A DNA stretch of 25,482 bases from a virus: positions 1 to 25,482 of the IMG/VR virus record IMGVR_UViG_3300000101_000143; one strand, given 5' to 3'. Made by a program: the position numbers and the translations under genes. The notes under the pieces are model-generated. The model had not been told where the DNA came from and made no database searches. It saw only the letters and a list, made by a program, of their open reading frames with translations. How positions within the stretch are numbered: position 1 is the stretch's first letter; each line of letters starts with the position of its first letter. Below are positions 6,716-13,564 of the stretch, in pieces.

Positions 6716-7590
6716 AACCATCTGAGTTAGTTACTTGGCGAGGAACGCCAGGCGTTGGTGATTTCATGTGGGCGTTGAATTCGTGCCACAAGTATGCCGC
6801 GGATCATAATATTCGAAAGATAAATCTAGAGCTTCACTGGGAACACGGTGAGGACTACTACCATCATTTCGAAGACCCTGAGACTATCATCGAGCGGTGT
6901 AACTACATCCACAACTTCTATCACCAACAAGAACGTGTGGAGATACACCATATCTTTAATGCGCATGGTAGATATAGAGACTGGAAGTTTGACGATGATG
7001 TTGTTTTGGAAACAAACGGTGAACGTAGGATAGCTGCAATACACAAAGACAAATCCAGATTCTATTTCGAGTCAGGTGCATATGACGATACACCTGGCAA
7101 TGTTATTCCGGACAACGACTGGATATTCCGACAAGATGCTTTCAGAGACTATGACCCAAACCGTATAGTCTTCTGGAGGCCAACATGGAATGCAGAGAAA
7201 CCTCGTACATGGAAACGGATTTTCGATAATGTGGACTGGGACAAGTTGATAGCGCATTTCGAAGGTCTGGGTTTCAATATGCACGAACTTTCTTACCGCA
7301 CACCCGCATCCGAAGCAATGCAATTAATCTCTACGTCTCGCATGGTCATCTGTTACGATGGCATCTGGCATTATGTTGCAAAGAACTTTGCTAGACCTCT
7401 CGCGGTAATCTCCGGTGAAGGAGTGACTAAATACCATACACCGAATGCGCTTAGGTTAAATCCTGAGTTATCAAAAGAAGACCAAGGTGTCTGGTGGTGG
7501 ATAGAACATATCGAAGACTTGTTGCAACAAACTAAAAGAAAATCAGTAGAATATGAAGAGAGGATGAAGATTTATTATGGAAATGACTAG
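6712..7590 (+). CDS. GT9/heptosyltransferase-like glycosyltransferase, GT-B fold (292 aa)
   Basis: The C-terminal half contains a segment of the type PASEAMQLISTSRMVICYDG followed by WHYVAKNFARPLAVISG. This matches the ADP-heptose-LPS heptosyltransferase pattern (E-x-x-x-L-I-x-x-S-x-x-x-I-x-x-D-G/S-x-x-x-H-x-A). The N-terminus (RGTPGVGDFMWALN) has the Gly-rich turn seen at the start of GT-B enzymes. Probable role: sugar transfer to a lipid- or protein-linked glycan in the cytoplasm. It is ATGA-coupled to the upstream gene and overlaps the radical SAM gene by 14 nt, which suggests the two act on the same product. Confidence 0.6.
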   Translation: MKPSELVTWRGTPGVGDFMWALNSCHKYAADHNIRKINLELHWEHGEDYYHHFEDPETIIERCNYIHNFYHQQERVEIHHIFNAHGRYRDWKFDDDVVLETNGERRIAAIHKDKSRFYFESGAYDDTPGNVIPDNDWIFRQDAFRDYDPNRIVFWRPTWNAEKPRTWKRIFDNVDWDKLIAHFEGLGFNMHELSYRTPASEAMQLISTSRMVICYDGIWHYVAKNFARPLAVISGEGVTKYHTPNALRLNPELSKEDQGVWWWIEHIEDLLQQTKRKSVEYEERMKIYYGND

Positions 7591-8566
7591 AGAAACATTT
7601 CAGATTGACCGCGCAGTAATTGAAGTCGCGGGTGGATGTAACTACTCATGTTCTATGTGTCCACAAGACTTACGTGAGGGTGGACGACATAAAGGGTTCC
7701 GCCGCATCATGAAACTCGATGAGTTCGAGAAGTATGTTGCGGACTGTGCGCAGTATGGACTCAATGTTGTGAACCTAGACGGTTCCGGTGAAGCCACAAT
7801 GGCGAAGAATCTACCCGAATACATCAAGGTAGTGAAGAAGTATGGCGCAAAGGCGTTTATCTTCTCTAATGGATTTAAGATGGAAGGTCAGTACATGCGC
7901 GACTGCGTGGACGCTGGTCTGGACTTCTATCGATTCTCGTTCATCGGTGCGGATGAACAAGACTACAGCAAGTGGATGTACAATGCAGTAGGAGGACACT
8001 TTGCTCAAATCAAACGCAACATCCAAGAGATGGTTGCATACGTAGAAGAGTCTGGTTCGGACTGTGTTGTATCTACATACCACCTAATCACCGACAATGA
8101 TAACCTCGACACAGAACTAGAGAAGTACAAAGCATTGGTAGAAGAACTCGGAACTAAGACCGAGATTTGGAAGATGCACAACTGGTCTGGTGTTCAAGAC
8201 ATATCGGAGTCCGGTGTACGTGAGGGTAAGAAGAAGACCTGTGGTCGACCGTTCTCTCCGGACGTAGTGATACGTGCGGGAGGACTTGAGAAGAAGACAG
8301 GCGCAGTACATCCATGTTGTCAAGTCCTTGGACGTGACGAAGAAGCTGTACTAGGACACTGTTCAGAAGATAACATACTTGACATCTTTTTTGGTGAAGA
8401 GTATGAGACTCTACGTGAGCAACACCGCACCGAAGAATATCCAGACTTTTGTAAGAGCTGTGATTTCTTAATCGAAGACCCCGAAGTATTGGTATACACC
8501 AATCACGAAAGAGACTTGATGAAGATGCACGGCACCAATTTCACACTTAACGATTATAGGGATTAA
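7577..8566 (+). CDS. Radical SAM enzyme with SPASM-like auxiliary cluster domain (329 aa)
   Basis: CxxxCxxC at Cys21, Cys25 and Cys28 binds the [4Fe-4S] cluster that cleaves S-adenosylmethionine. LDGSGEAT (residues 68-75) is the GGE-like SAM-binding motif. The C-terminus has Cys222, Cys247/248, Cys262, Cys292 and Cys295 in the SPASM arrangement (CGRPF, HPCCQV, FCKSC), implying at least one extra cluster. SPASM enzymes modify peptides or sugars by radical chemistry. The start could be ATG 7577 or 7583. It lies between a GT-B glycosyltransferase and a small membrane protein. The substrate is unknown; no obvious precursor peptide lies next to it. Confidence 0.9.
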   Translation: MEMTRETFQIDRAVIEVAGGCNYSCSMCPQDLREGGRHKGFRRIMKLDEFEKYVADCAQYGLNVVNLDGSGEATMAKNLPEYIKVVKKYGAKAFIFSNGFKMEGQYMRDCVDAGLDFYRFSFIGADEQDYSKWMYNAVGGHFAQIKRNIQEMVAYVEESGSDCVVSTYHLITDNDNLDTELEKYKALVEELGTKTEIWKMHNWSGVQDISESGVREGKKKTCGRPFSPDVVIRAGGLEKKTGAVHPCCQVLGRDEEAVLGHCSEDNILDIFFGEEYETLREQHRTEEYPDFCKSCDFLIEDPEVLVYTNHERDLMKMHGTNFTLNDYRD

Positions 8567-8567
8567 C

Positions 8568-8771
8568 ATGTTCAATTTAGAAAAACTTTCTTTTTATGGT
8601 ACACTTGCAAAGACGTGGGTTCAATCACGACTAGGCGAACGCACAACTTATGACGGCGTAGTTATTGTCGCCCTCTGTGCAAGTTACATTATCTTTGATG
8701 GTATTATTACTCTAGCTGCATACGCTGGTATTCTATATGGTCTATGGACTATGTGGCAACAACAAAAATAA
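8568..8771 (+). CDS. Small membrane protein (67 aa)
   Basis: Starts 1 nt after the radical SAM stop, with AGGGA upstream. Residues 1-28 are polar and basic; residues about 30-62 are hydrophobic and long enough for one or two short TM segments with a tight Asp-Gly turn, ending in WQQQK. It could be a membrane anchor for the preceding enzyme or a lysis accessory protein. It is also the right size for a modified peptide, but has no leader-like features. No family recognised. Confidence 0.6.
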   Translation: MFNLEKLSFYGTLAKTWVQSRLGERTTYDGVVIVALCASYIIFDGIITLAAYAGILYGLWTMWQQQK

Positions 8772-8805
8772 ATGTCGACCAACGGACTTGAAAGAGTTCG
8801 ATTAT

Positions 8806-8813
8806 TATAAATA
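8806..8813 (+). promoter_or_regulatory. T4-type late promoter
   Basis: Exact TATAAATA about 100 nt before the ATG of the sulfotransferase-like gene. The predicted start near 8819 gives an unusually long leader of about 92 nt for this genome. Confidence 0.8.
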
Positions 8814-8818
8814 ATAAC

Positions 8819-8910
8819 ACTTATCCGTATTTGACTGGCCAGTCCAGCGAGTTCCATTTCGCACGTGCGGGTTAAGAAACTCTTTAAAGAATCCAATGAG
8901 GAATAATAAA
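8819..8910 (+). promoter_or_regulatory. Long leader with two perfect palindromes
   Basis: The leader holds GACTGGCCAGTC (8833-8844) and CGCACGTGCG (8861-8870), both perfect palindromes, and GAGTT...AACTC that can enclose the second. It ends with SD GAGG (8898-8901) 9 nt before ATG 8911. The palindromes could be RNA folds, protein-binding sites or methylation targets. No coding frame of use is present. Confidence 0.45.
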
Positions 8911-9624
8911 ATGGAAACGCAATACAGTATTGTAACATTAAACGATCATTTTATGGTTGGTAGTGCTACATCGGGTCATGACATGGTACAAAACATGTAC
9001 GGTATGTACATCCGTTATGAACAACAGTTACAGACTTCAAAGACTAATTTAGAAGTCTCTGTTCTAGCACACGACAAAGTATATAAACCTTTGATATGGA
9101 CATCGTTAGGTTGGACTTCAACACACGACCCTGTGTCTGTTGAAAGGTTAATGATCTCTATAGAAGAGGGTTCTCTTGCCACTAACCAGATGTTAAAAAT
9201 CAATAGAGACTATAAGGATGTACTTGTTTCTACTTGGCAGCTTTGGCAACCAGAAATGTCTTGGGAAGAATTCATCGCGAGTCCTCAAGGGTTCTCATCA
9301 GTAGAAGCCTTTGAAAAGGATGCTGCGAAATTTACCTATAGTCTAGTCCTCTCCTATGAAGATTTAGTTAACGACCCACATCGTCAGTTCACTTCTATAG
9401 TAAACCATCTACTACCACGTCAGGACAATCCTGAACTGGTCACTTTTGGTAAGGCGAAAAGGAATATCGACCTTTTGGCTATCGACACTGTGGTTCAAGA
9501 TTCTAAGATCCGCGAATGTCGCGAAGGAATGTCACAAGGTCTACTAGAAAGTGTTGGTGTTTGGAAACAATTCATATCTAAAACCCAAGCAGAAGAAGTT
9601 GATGAGTTCCTAGCAACTCTATAA
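8911..9624 (+). CDS. Sulfotransferase-like protein (237 aa)
   Basis: The C-terminal half carries YEDLVNDPHRQF, the sulfotransferase signature segment (YEDL-x-x-DP) that precedes the 3'-phosphate site, and the end SVGVWKQFISKTQAEEVDEF matches the family's closing G-x-W-K...E motif. The N-terminal PAPS-binding loop, usually P-R-S-G-(T/S)-(T/S), is here GSATSGHDMVQNM, lacking the usual Arg and hydroxyl pair. It may bind PAPS differently or be inactive. I chose ATG 8911 because GAGG is 9 nt upstream; ATG 8896 has no SD. It forms a single-gene unit between late promoter and terminator. Putative target: a glycan hydroxyl. Confidence 0.6.
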   Translation: METQYSIVTLNDHFMVGSATSGHDMVQNMYGMYIRYEQQLQTSKTNLEVSVLAHDKVYKPLIWTSLGWTSTHDPVSVERLMISIEEGSLATNQMLKINRDYKDVLVSTWQLWQPEMSWEEFIASPQGFSSVEAFEKDAAKFTYSLVLSYEDLVNDPHRQFTSIVNHLLPRQDNPELVTFGKAKRNIDLLAIDTVVQDSKIRECREGMSQGLLESVGVWKQFISKTQAEEVDEFLATL

Positions 9625-9648
9625 TCTTCAGTTAAGTTTAAGATAGAT

Positions 9649-9682
9649 AAAGACGGGATTGGAAACTTTCCCGTCTTTTTTT
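9649..9682 (+). terminator. Intrinsic terminator
   Basis: AAAGACGGGA (9649-9658) pairs perfectly with TCCCGTCTTT (9669-9678) around a 10-nt loop, followed by T to 9682. It ends the sulfotransferase-like unit. The next ATG is only 15 nt further on and I see no clear promoter between, so the next gene may depend on read-through. Confidence 0.93.
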
Positions 9683-9696
9683 GTTTTGGAAATATA

Positions 9697-10356
9697 ATGG
9701 TTAAGAAAAGTTTTTTGACAGGATGCGACTATAATACCGAATGGCAACTGCCGTGGTTTATAGAGAACTTCATCGAACACTCGACAGGGATTCTACAGGT
9801 CGCAGACTTTGGTATGACAGATGATATGATAGACTTCATCGAGCATCACCCTAGGTTCGGTAAACAAATTTATATCCTTAGTTTTGAAAACAAACTGTCT
9901 GGTTGGTTCAAGAAACCACGGTCAATATATGAGGCGACTCGTGACGGGTTCAATATATGTTGGTTAGATACCGACTGTCAAATCGATGGAGATGTGGATT
10001 CTATTTGGGAACACTTCGAGTCGGGTAGGATGGGTATGGTTGTTGACCGGCCGTGGACTAAAAGAAGACCAGACAACGGTGAATGGTACAACTCTGGGGT
10101 CATTCTAAGTGACCGCAACCAAACCCTAATCAACTGGATGGACTCGTGTGAACGAAACCAAACAGAGTCTGACCAGTTCATATTATATCATATGCACACG
10201 CCCATAGAACGCCTCAGTAAAATTTATCCCATCCCACACAAGTATAATACTTTACGACTAGACTACATAGATAATGTAGCTGTAAAAAATCCTATCATTA
10301 TTCACCATACAGGTAAGAAAGGTAATGAAGTGATTAGACAGCAAATGAACTTTTAA
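9697..10356 (+). CDS. Glycosyltransferase, GT8-like with DxD (219 aa)
   Basis: Strand FNICWLDTDCQI sets the metal-binding DxD at residues 91-93, and YNSGVIL (131-137) is the family's acceptor-side motif. HHTGKKG near the C-terminus matches the His-x-Gly-x-Lys-type motif that binds the donor phosphate in GT8 enzymes. About 220 residues is short for GT8, so it is a minimal catalytic domain. It is the second DxD enzyme in the window and not closely similar to the one at 2406. Cytoplasmic; acceptor unknown. Confidence 0.68.
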   Translation: MVKKSFLTGCDYNTEWQLPWFIENFIEHSTGILQVADFGMTDDMIDFIEHHPRFGKQIYILSFENKLSGWFKKPRSIYEATRDGFNICWLDTDCQIDGDVDSIWEHFESGRMGMVVDRPWTKRRPDNGEWYNSGVILSDRNQTLINWMDSCERNQTESDQFILYHMHTPIERLSKIYPIPHKYNTLRLDYIDNVAVKNPIIIHHTGKKGNEVIRQQMNF

Positions 10357-10373
10357 CTATTAGAGGATATATT

Positions 10374-10856
10374 ATGTTAAGTGGATTAATAGGTTCACTA
10401 TTAGGATTTGGGGGTTCCCTTGTCCCAGCAGTGACAGACCATTTCGCATCAAAGCGAAACAATGAGTTTGAACTAAAAAAGATGGAGAAGATGGCTGAAC
10501 TACGGGCAGCTGGATTCGACCATGATATGAAGATGTTCGAGACCAAGGCAGCAGACGATGAACATGCTCGACTTATCGAACACGATATCTCAATCAACAA
10601 AGGCACAGGGTTCATTGCCGGACTACAGAAGTCGGTACGCCCTGTAATCACATACTGTTTCTTTATTCTATTCGCAGTGATAGAAGTAAACTTGTTGCAA
10701 CAAGCACTTGCAAGTGGATCAGACCTTTCAGGTGCATTAGATACCCTATGGGACGAAGATACTAAGGCGATATTCGCTGCGATTATCTCTTTCTGGTTTG
10801 GTTCACGTGCGGTCGAGAAGGCAAGAGAAACCCCATACAGCGCCAGAGTAAAGTAA
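10374..10856 (+). CDS. Holin-like protein, GTA_holin_3TM type (160 aa)
   Basis: Strong SD (GAGGATAT) before ATG 10374. Layout: a Gly-rich hydrophobic N-terminus (MLSGLIGSLLGFGGSLVPAV), a long charged helical region rich in Lys, Glu, Ala and Met (about 30-75), GLQKSVRPVITYCFFILFAV (TM2, about 84-103), and a third hydrophobic segment AAIISFWFGSRAVEK near the end. The RPVITY...FWFGSR arrangement fits the 3TM holin family found in gene transfer agents and marine phages. Likely role: inner-membrane permeabilisation to release the lysozyme at 1919, or membrane control of lysis timing. Confidence 0.65.
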   Translation: MLSGLIGSLLGFGGSLVPAVTDHFASKRNNEFELKKMEKMAELRAAGFDHDMKMFETKAADDEHARLIEHDISINKGTGFIAGLQKSVRPVITYCFFILFAVIEVNLLQQALASGSDLSGALDTLWDEDTKAIFAAIISFWFGSRAVEKARETPYSARVK

Positions 10857-10859
10857 TAT

Positions 10860-11210
10860 ATGTATAACTATCAAGCAATAGTTCGCAGATGGGTGGACGG
10901 AGATACAGTCGATGTTGACATTGACCTAGGATTTGGTCTTGTTTACGCTAACCAACGTCTCCGTCTTTACGGTATTGATGCATACGAGTCTCGTACTAGA
11001 AACCTTGACGAAAAGAAGAAAGGTCTAGAAGCGAAAGAGTATGTTAACCAGATGGCCCCCGAAGGGACAACCGTAAGCATAATTACCCACAAGACAGGTA
11101 AGTACGGTAGAATACTCGCAGAGGTATTTGTCGAGACCGACTACAACGAGTGGACATGTATAAATAATCTACTAATAGAGGAAGGTCATGCTACAAAGTA
11201 TCCTATCTAA
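10860..11210 (+). CDS. Staphylococcal nuclease-like nuclease (SNase/TNase domain, 116 aa)
   Basis: A complete OB-fold nuclease domain: RWVDGDTVDVDIDLGFG holds the Ca2+-binding DGDT (13-16), RLRLYGIDAYES supplies Arg35, Asp40 and Glu43, and TGKYGRILAEV supplies Arg84. These match the catalytic Arg35/Glu43/Arg87 of the S. aureus enzyme. LIEEGHA near the end is also typical. There is no signal peptide, so it would act in the cytoplasm on DNA or RNA. Such proteins are frequent in marine phages. The late promoter of the next gene lies inside its 3' end. Confidence 0.9.
   Translation: MYNYQAIVRRWVDGDTVDVDIDLGFGLVYANQRLRLYGIDAYESRTRNLDEKKKGLEAKEYVNQMAPEGTTVSIITHKTGKYGRILAEVFVETDYNEWTCINNLLIEEGHATKYPI
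11159..11166 (+). promoter_or_regulatory. T4-type late promoter inside the SNase gene
   Basis: Exact TATAAATA. The predicted start near 11172 gives a 16-nt leader containing GAGGAAGG 3 nt before ATG 11188. An intragenic promoter would allow separate late expression of the lipoprotein and the genes after it. Confidence 0.72.
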
Positions 11211-11550
11211 AATAACACTTGCCATCATGGTGTTGTTTTTGGTATCATGTGACCCTTCCCCAGATAAAAAACTGTCAGGGACACAAGATTACACTGGCGT
11301 TCAATTCCCGATAACCGTCTATACATATGATAGTAGGGAAGAGTTGAATAAGGCGGTAGAAGGTAAGAAGCCCAAAGGACAAAGAGTCGAAGGACTAGCT
11401 CTGTGGTTCCTGAAAAAAGAAAACAGAGAAATGATAAGGTGTGAGATTCATGTTGTATCTCCAAGTAAAGTTGATGATGAACATACACTGACTTGGGGTC
11501 ATGAACTAGCACACTGCATATACGGCACATACCACAAGGAACCAAAATGA
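11188..11550 (+). CDS. Lipoprotein with HExxH motif, putative periplasmic metallopeptidase (120 aa)
   Basis: The signal peptide has a basic start, a hydrophobic core, and lipobox LVSC with the lipidated residue at Cys21. Asp at +2 would keep it in the inner membrane in enterobacteria by Lol avoidance. The mature part ends in WGHELAHCIYGTYH, giving His105-Glu106-x-x-His109 with His116 as a possible third zinc ligand. A zinc-dependent peptidase or amidase facing the periplasm is the simplest reading. Its own late promoter suggests a lysis or envelope function (spanin-like or wall hydrolysis). No close family recognised. It overlaps the SNase end by 23 nt. Confidence 0.7.
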   Translation: MLQSILSKITLAIMVLFLVSCDPSPDKKLSGTQDYTGVQFPITVYTYDSREELNKAVEGKKPKGQRVEGLALWFLKKENREMIRCEIHVVSPSKVDDEHTLTWGHELAHCIYGTYHKEPK

Positions 11551-12203
11551 GACGTGTTAATGTAATGGGTAACGGAGACCATGCTGCCCTATACAAGAAA
11601 GGTACAGAGGGAGAACTTGTCGTATGTAACATGCCTCCTATCGAACTAAACAAGGAAGATGTATTCGCGTCTTGTATGGTCGACTTTAAGATGATGCAAG
11701 CGCTCAGTGAAAGTAAAGTGCACCTCGATGAGTACGACTGGATTCTGGGTACACGACCTCGCAAATGGATGGAGGTCAACGCAGCGTTCTACTTAAAGTA
11801 CTCACAGAACATTAAGGGGTTCCATACATACGTACCCCCATATGCGCAGTTGCCGGGACACAAACTGTCCGAAGCAGCGAGTAACTATTCGTGCGGTCAT
11901 ATGGCTGTGGACTATGCGTGTCGCATTATGAAGGCGACTGAGGTTCATCTGTATGGGTTCGACTCTATGTTCGATATGAACATTGACAGTTATACAGATA
12001 ACTTCTTAGAGTCCAACCGAACTGCACTAAACGTGCATCGTATGGCAAGTAACTGGAGACCTATATGGTCTGGTTTCTTCAGAGAGTTCAGTAAGGTTAA
12101 ATTTGTTATTCATCATGGGCATTCTAATATTAAATTAAGTCTGCCTGAAAATGCAACTATAGAGGTAGGAGAGTTAGAAGATGGAAATGGAGAATCTTCT
12201 TAA
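11547..12203 (+). CDS. DUF115/MptE-like putative glycosyltransferase (218 aa)
   Basis: ATGA-coupled to the lipoprotein. The N-terminus VNVMGNGDHAALYKK is a glycine-rich GNG loop like the nucleotide-binding start of DUF115/MptE and bacterial sialyltransferase-like proteins. Later come a strand with WILGTRPRKW and EVHLYGFDSMFD, where a G-x-D segment is common in that fold. There is no membrane segment. The role may be glycosyl transfer or nucleotide-sugar binding in the same decoration pathway as the genes at 2406, 6712 and 9697. Assignment is by fold-type pattern only. Confidence 0.5.
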   Translation: MRRVNVMGNGDHAALYKKGTEGELVVCNMPPIELNKEDVFASCMVDFKMMQALSESKVHLDEYDWILGTRPRKWMEVNAAFYLKYSQNIKGFHTYVPPYAQLPGHKLSEAASNYSCGHMAVDYACRIMKATEVHLYGFDSMFDMNIDSYTDNFLESNRTALNVHRMASNWRPIWSGFFREFSKVKFVIHHGHSNIKLSLPENATIEVGELEDGNGESS

Positions 12204-12318
12204 AGTAACAAAAGATTTTGTATTAGATACTGCACATGACTTCATGTCCGTATGGGACTTTAGACCCAACGTATTAATCTGGTGCTTCATCTTTGGCGTA
12301 GTACTATTCTGGATATAA
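12181..12318 (+). CDS. Small membrane protein (45 aa)
   Basis: Starts at ATG 12181 (or 12187) inside the end of the preceding gene, with TAGGAG about 10 nt upstream, and stops 4 nt before the terminator stem. Residues 1-29 are amphipathic and charged; residues about 31-45 are hydrophobic and aromatic (VLIWCFIFGVVLFWI) and run to the C-terminus. A short tail-anchored peptide, possibly lysis-related. Too small for a family call. Confidence 0.5.
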   Translation: MEMENLLKVTKDFVLDTAHDFMSVWDFRPNVLIWCFIFGVVLFWI

Positions 12319-12343
12319 AAAAAGGGACTCTTTCGAGTCCCTT
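12317..12343 (-). terminator. Intrinsic terminator between convergent genes
   Basis: AAGGGACTC (12322-12330), loop TTTC, GAGTCCCTT (12335-12343). Read on the minus strand the stem is followed by seven T, so it ends the minus-strand pair. On the plus strand the stem is the same but the T-tract is weak, so it may only partly stop the plus-strand genes. The minus-strand version is nearly identical to the terminator at 25044-25070. Confidence 0.9.
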
Positions 12344-12370
12344 CTTCATTCTTACTGTCGGGTAAGTTCC

Positions 12371-13216
12371 TTAGAATACAGAAATCATTCTTTTCATGAT
12401 GTCTGATTCTTCCGGGCGGCCTTTAGCGGCATCTTCGTCCCACTGGGAACGAATCGAGAATGCTGTGTCGACCATAGAGTCACTTTCTTTCTTTTCACCA
12501 TTGTACCATTTAACCGAAGACGGTGCTCCGTAATAAATGTCAACCATTTCAAATTCTGGGGTGCAGTATGGAGCGAAGATTTCTCGTACTTGAGACTCTT
12601 CGAAACCAACTTGCTTGTCTGTCATAGGAACACCTAGGAAGACTACTGCATCAAATTTTTCGTGTTCACCTTCTAGAGTCCAAGCGTCTTGACCGTGCTT
12701 GTACTGTTGTGAACAAGTTTGTGTCTGTGGCATCATTTCATTAATAGTATAGAGTTCGTGCATGACACCCTGATACTTATTTTCTGGTGGACGTACGATT
12801 GTGAAGTCACCTTCATATTTAAAGGTCTTCATTACCAATGGAATGAACTGCGCTACGATGTTCATATCCGGAAAGGTTTGCATTGCTGAACGTTCTGGTG
12901 GTAGAAGGTCAATCATACGACCAGCGAACTGGTCTAACATCCAATGTGTCTGAGCATCATTGAAATGACCAACGAATAGGATATTTTTATATCCACGGGT
13001 CTTTAGTGCGTTACAGAACATAGGTGCACGTGATAGAAATTCTTCTACCATATTCACCTCATCATTTTTATAACGAAGATACTTACCAGATTTAGTGGTA
13101 GTTTCCTTTAGTGTGCTATTAAAGAAACGGGCATATACTTCTTTATACTCGCCACTCACGAATTCTTGTTTGGTGCCATCGGTTAAGATAACTTCGTCTT
13201 TACTGTTATAAAACAT
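12371..13216 (-). CDS. Hypothetical protein (281 aa)
   Basis: The second gene of a minus-strand pair; its ATG lies 4 nt after the stop of the upstream gene, with GGGAT as a weak SD. Residues about 75-90 (YKNILFVGHFNDAQT) look like a Rossmann-type strand and loop, but no catalytic motif can be pinned down. There is a Cys pair region near residues 165-170. No signal peptide or membrane segment. Expression is probably late, from the promoter at 13480. Family not recognised. Confidence 0.65.
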   Translation of the reverse strand: MFYNSKDEVILTDGTKQEFVSGEYKEVYARFFNSTLKETTTKSGKYLRYKNDEVNMVEEFLSRAPMFCNALKTRGYKNILFVGHFNDAQTHWMLDQFAGRMIDLLPPERSAMQTFPDMNIVAQFIPLVMKTFKYEGDFTIVRPPENKYQGVMHELYTINEMMPQTQTCSQQYKHGQDAWTLEGEHEKFDAVVFLGVPMTDKQVGFEESQVREIFAPYCTPEFEMVDIYYGAPSSVKWYNGEKKESDSMVDTAFSIRSQWDEDAAKGRPEESDIMKRMISVF

Positions 13217-13219
13217 TGG

Positions 13220-13474
13220 TTAGGATCCCTTATAGATGTTTTGTATGTGTGTTTCGAATTGTTCTATCTTGTCGAGTCGATTCGGCCAGAGGATGTACTC
13301 TTTCTCAGGGTTCACCTTCAGGTTGGTTAACAACGGTTGAATCGCGTTGTACAAGTTTTCAAGTCGCGTCTGGTAATCATCTGCACTATCAGATACGGAT
13401 TCTAACTGTTGGACAGCTTCGAGTTCCGATTCATCTACTACGGTGAAACCAAAGTCAAATAATTCTGTATTCAT
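13220..13474 (-). CDS. Conserved small T4-like phage protein (84 aa)
   Basis: The product begins MNTELFDFGFTVVDE and ends with PEKEYILWPNRLDKIEQFETH. This pattern (FDFGF..., then KxxPxKEYI-WPNR) I recall from small proteins conserved in marine T4-like phages, function unknown. The fold is probably helical, with an acidic middle. I chose ATG 13474 because it fits that family start and the late promoter just upstream; longer in-frame starts at 13507 and 13519 lack an SD and lie upstream of the promoter. Confidence 0.68.
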   Translation of the reverse strand: MNTELFDFGFTVVDESELEAVQQLESVSDSADDYQTRLENLYNAIQPLLTNLKVNPEKEYILWPNRLDKIEQFETHIQNIYKGS

Positions 13475-13479
13475 AGGTT

Positions 13480-13487
13480 TATTTATA
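13480..13487 (-). promoter_or_regulatory. T4-type late promoter, minus strand, touching the gene start
   Basis: TATAAATA read on the minus strand. Only 5 nt separate it from the ATG at 13474, so with T4 geometry the transcript would start at or next to the ATG and be leaderless. Confidence 0.75.
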
Positions 13488-13506
13488 CTTTTTTTATGGT
13501 TAGCCA

Positions 13507-13535
13507 TTGACAAAGCCATATTTTTCTGTTACAAT
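13507..13535 (+). promoter_or_regulatory. Sigma70-type promoter
   Basis: TTGACA (13507-13512), 17-bp spacer, TACAAT (13530-13535). It serves ATG 13565, which has SD GAGAGGG. It diverges from the minus-strand late promoter at 13480, with the two octamers about 20 bp apart, so early and late transcription leave from the same intergenic spot. Confidence 0.85.
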
Positions 13536-13564
13536 ATAGTTCTGTTACCGAGAGGGGATAATAC

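Noticed and set aside
8772-8810. 12-codon ORF right after the 67-aa membrane protein
   Set aside because: Too short, no SD, and it runs into the late promoter.
11225-11779. 184-aa minus-strand open frame
   Set aside because: It runs antisense across the lipoprotein and the start of the DUF115-like gene, which have SD signals, overlapping starts and recognisable motifs. The composition (Ser/Leu/Thr/Cys) looks like an antisense shadow.
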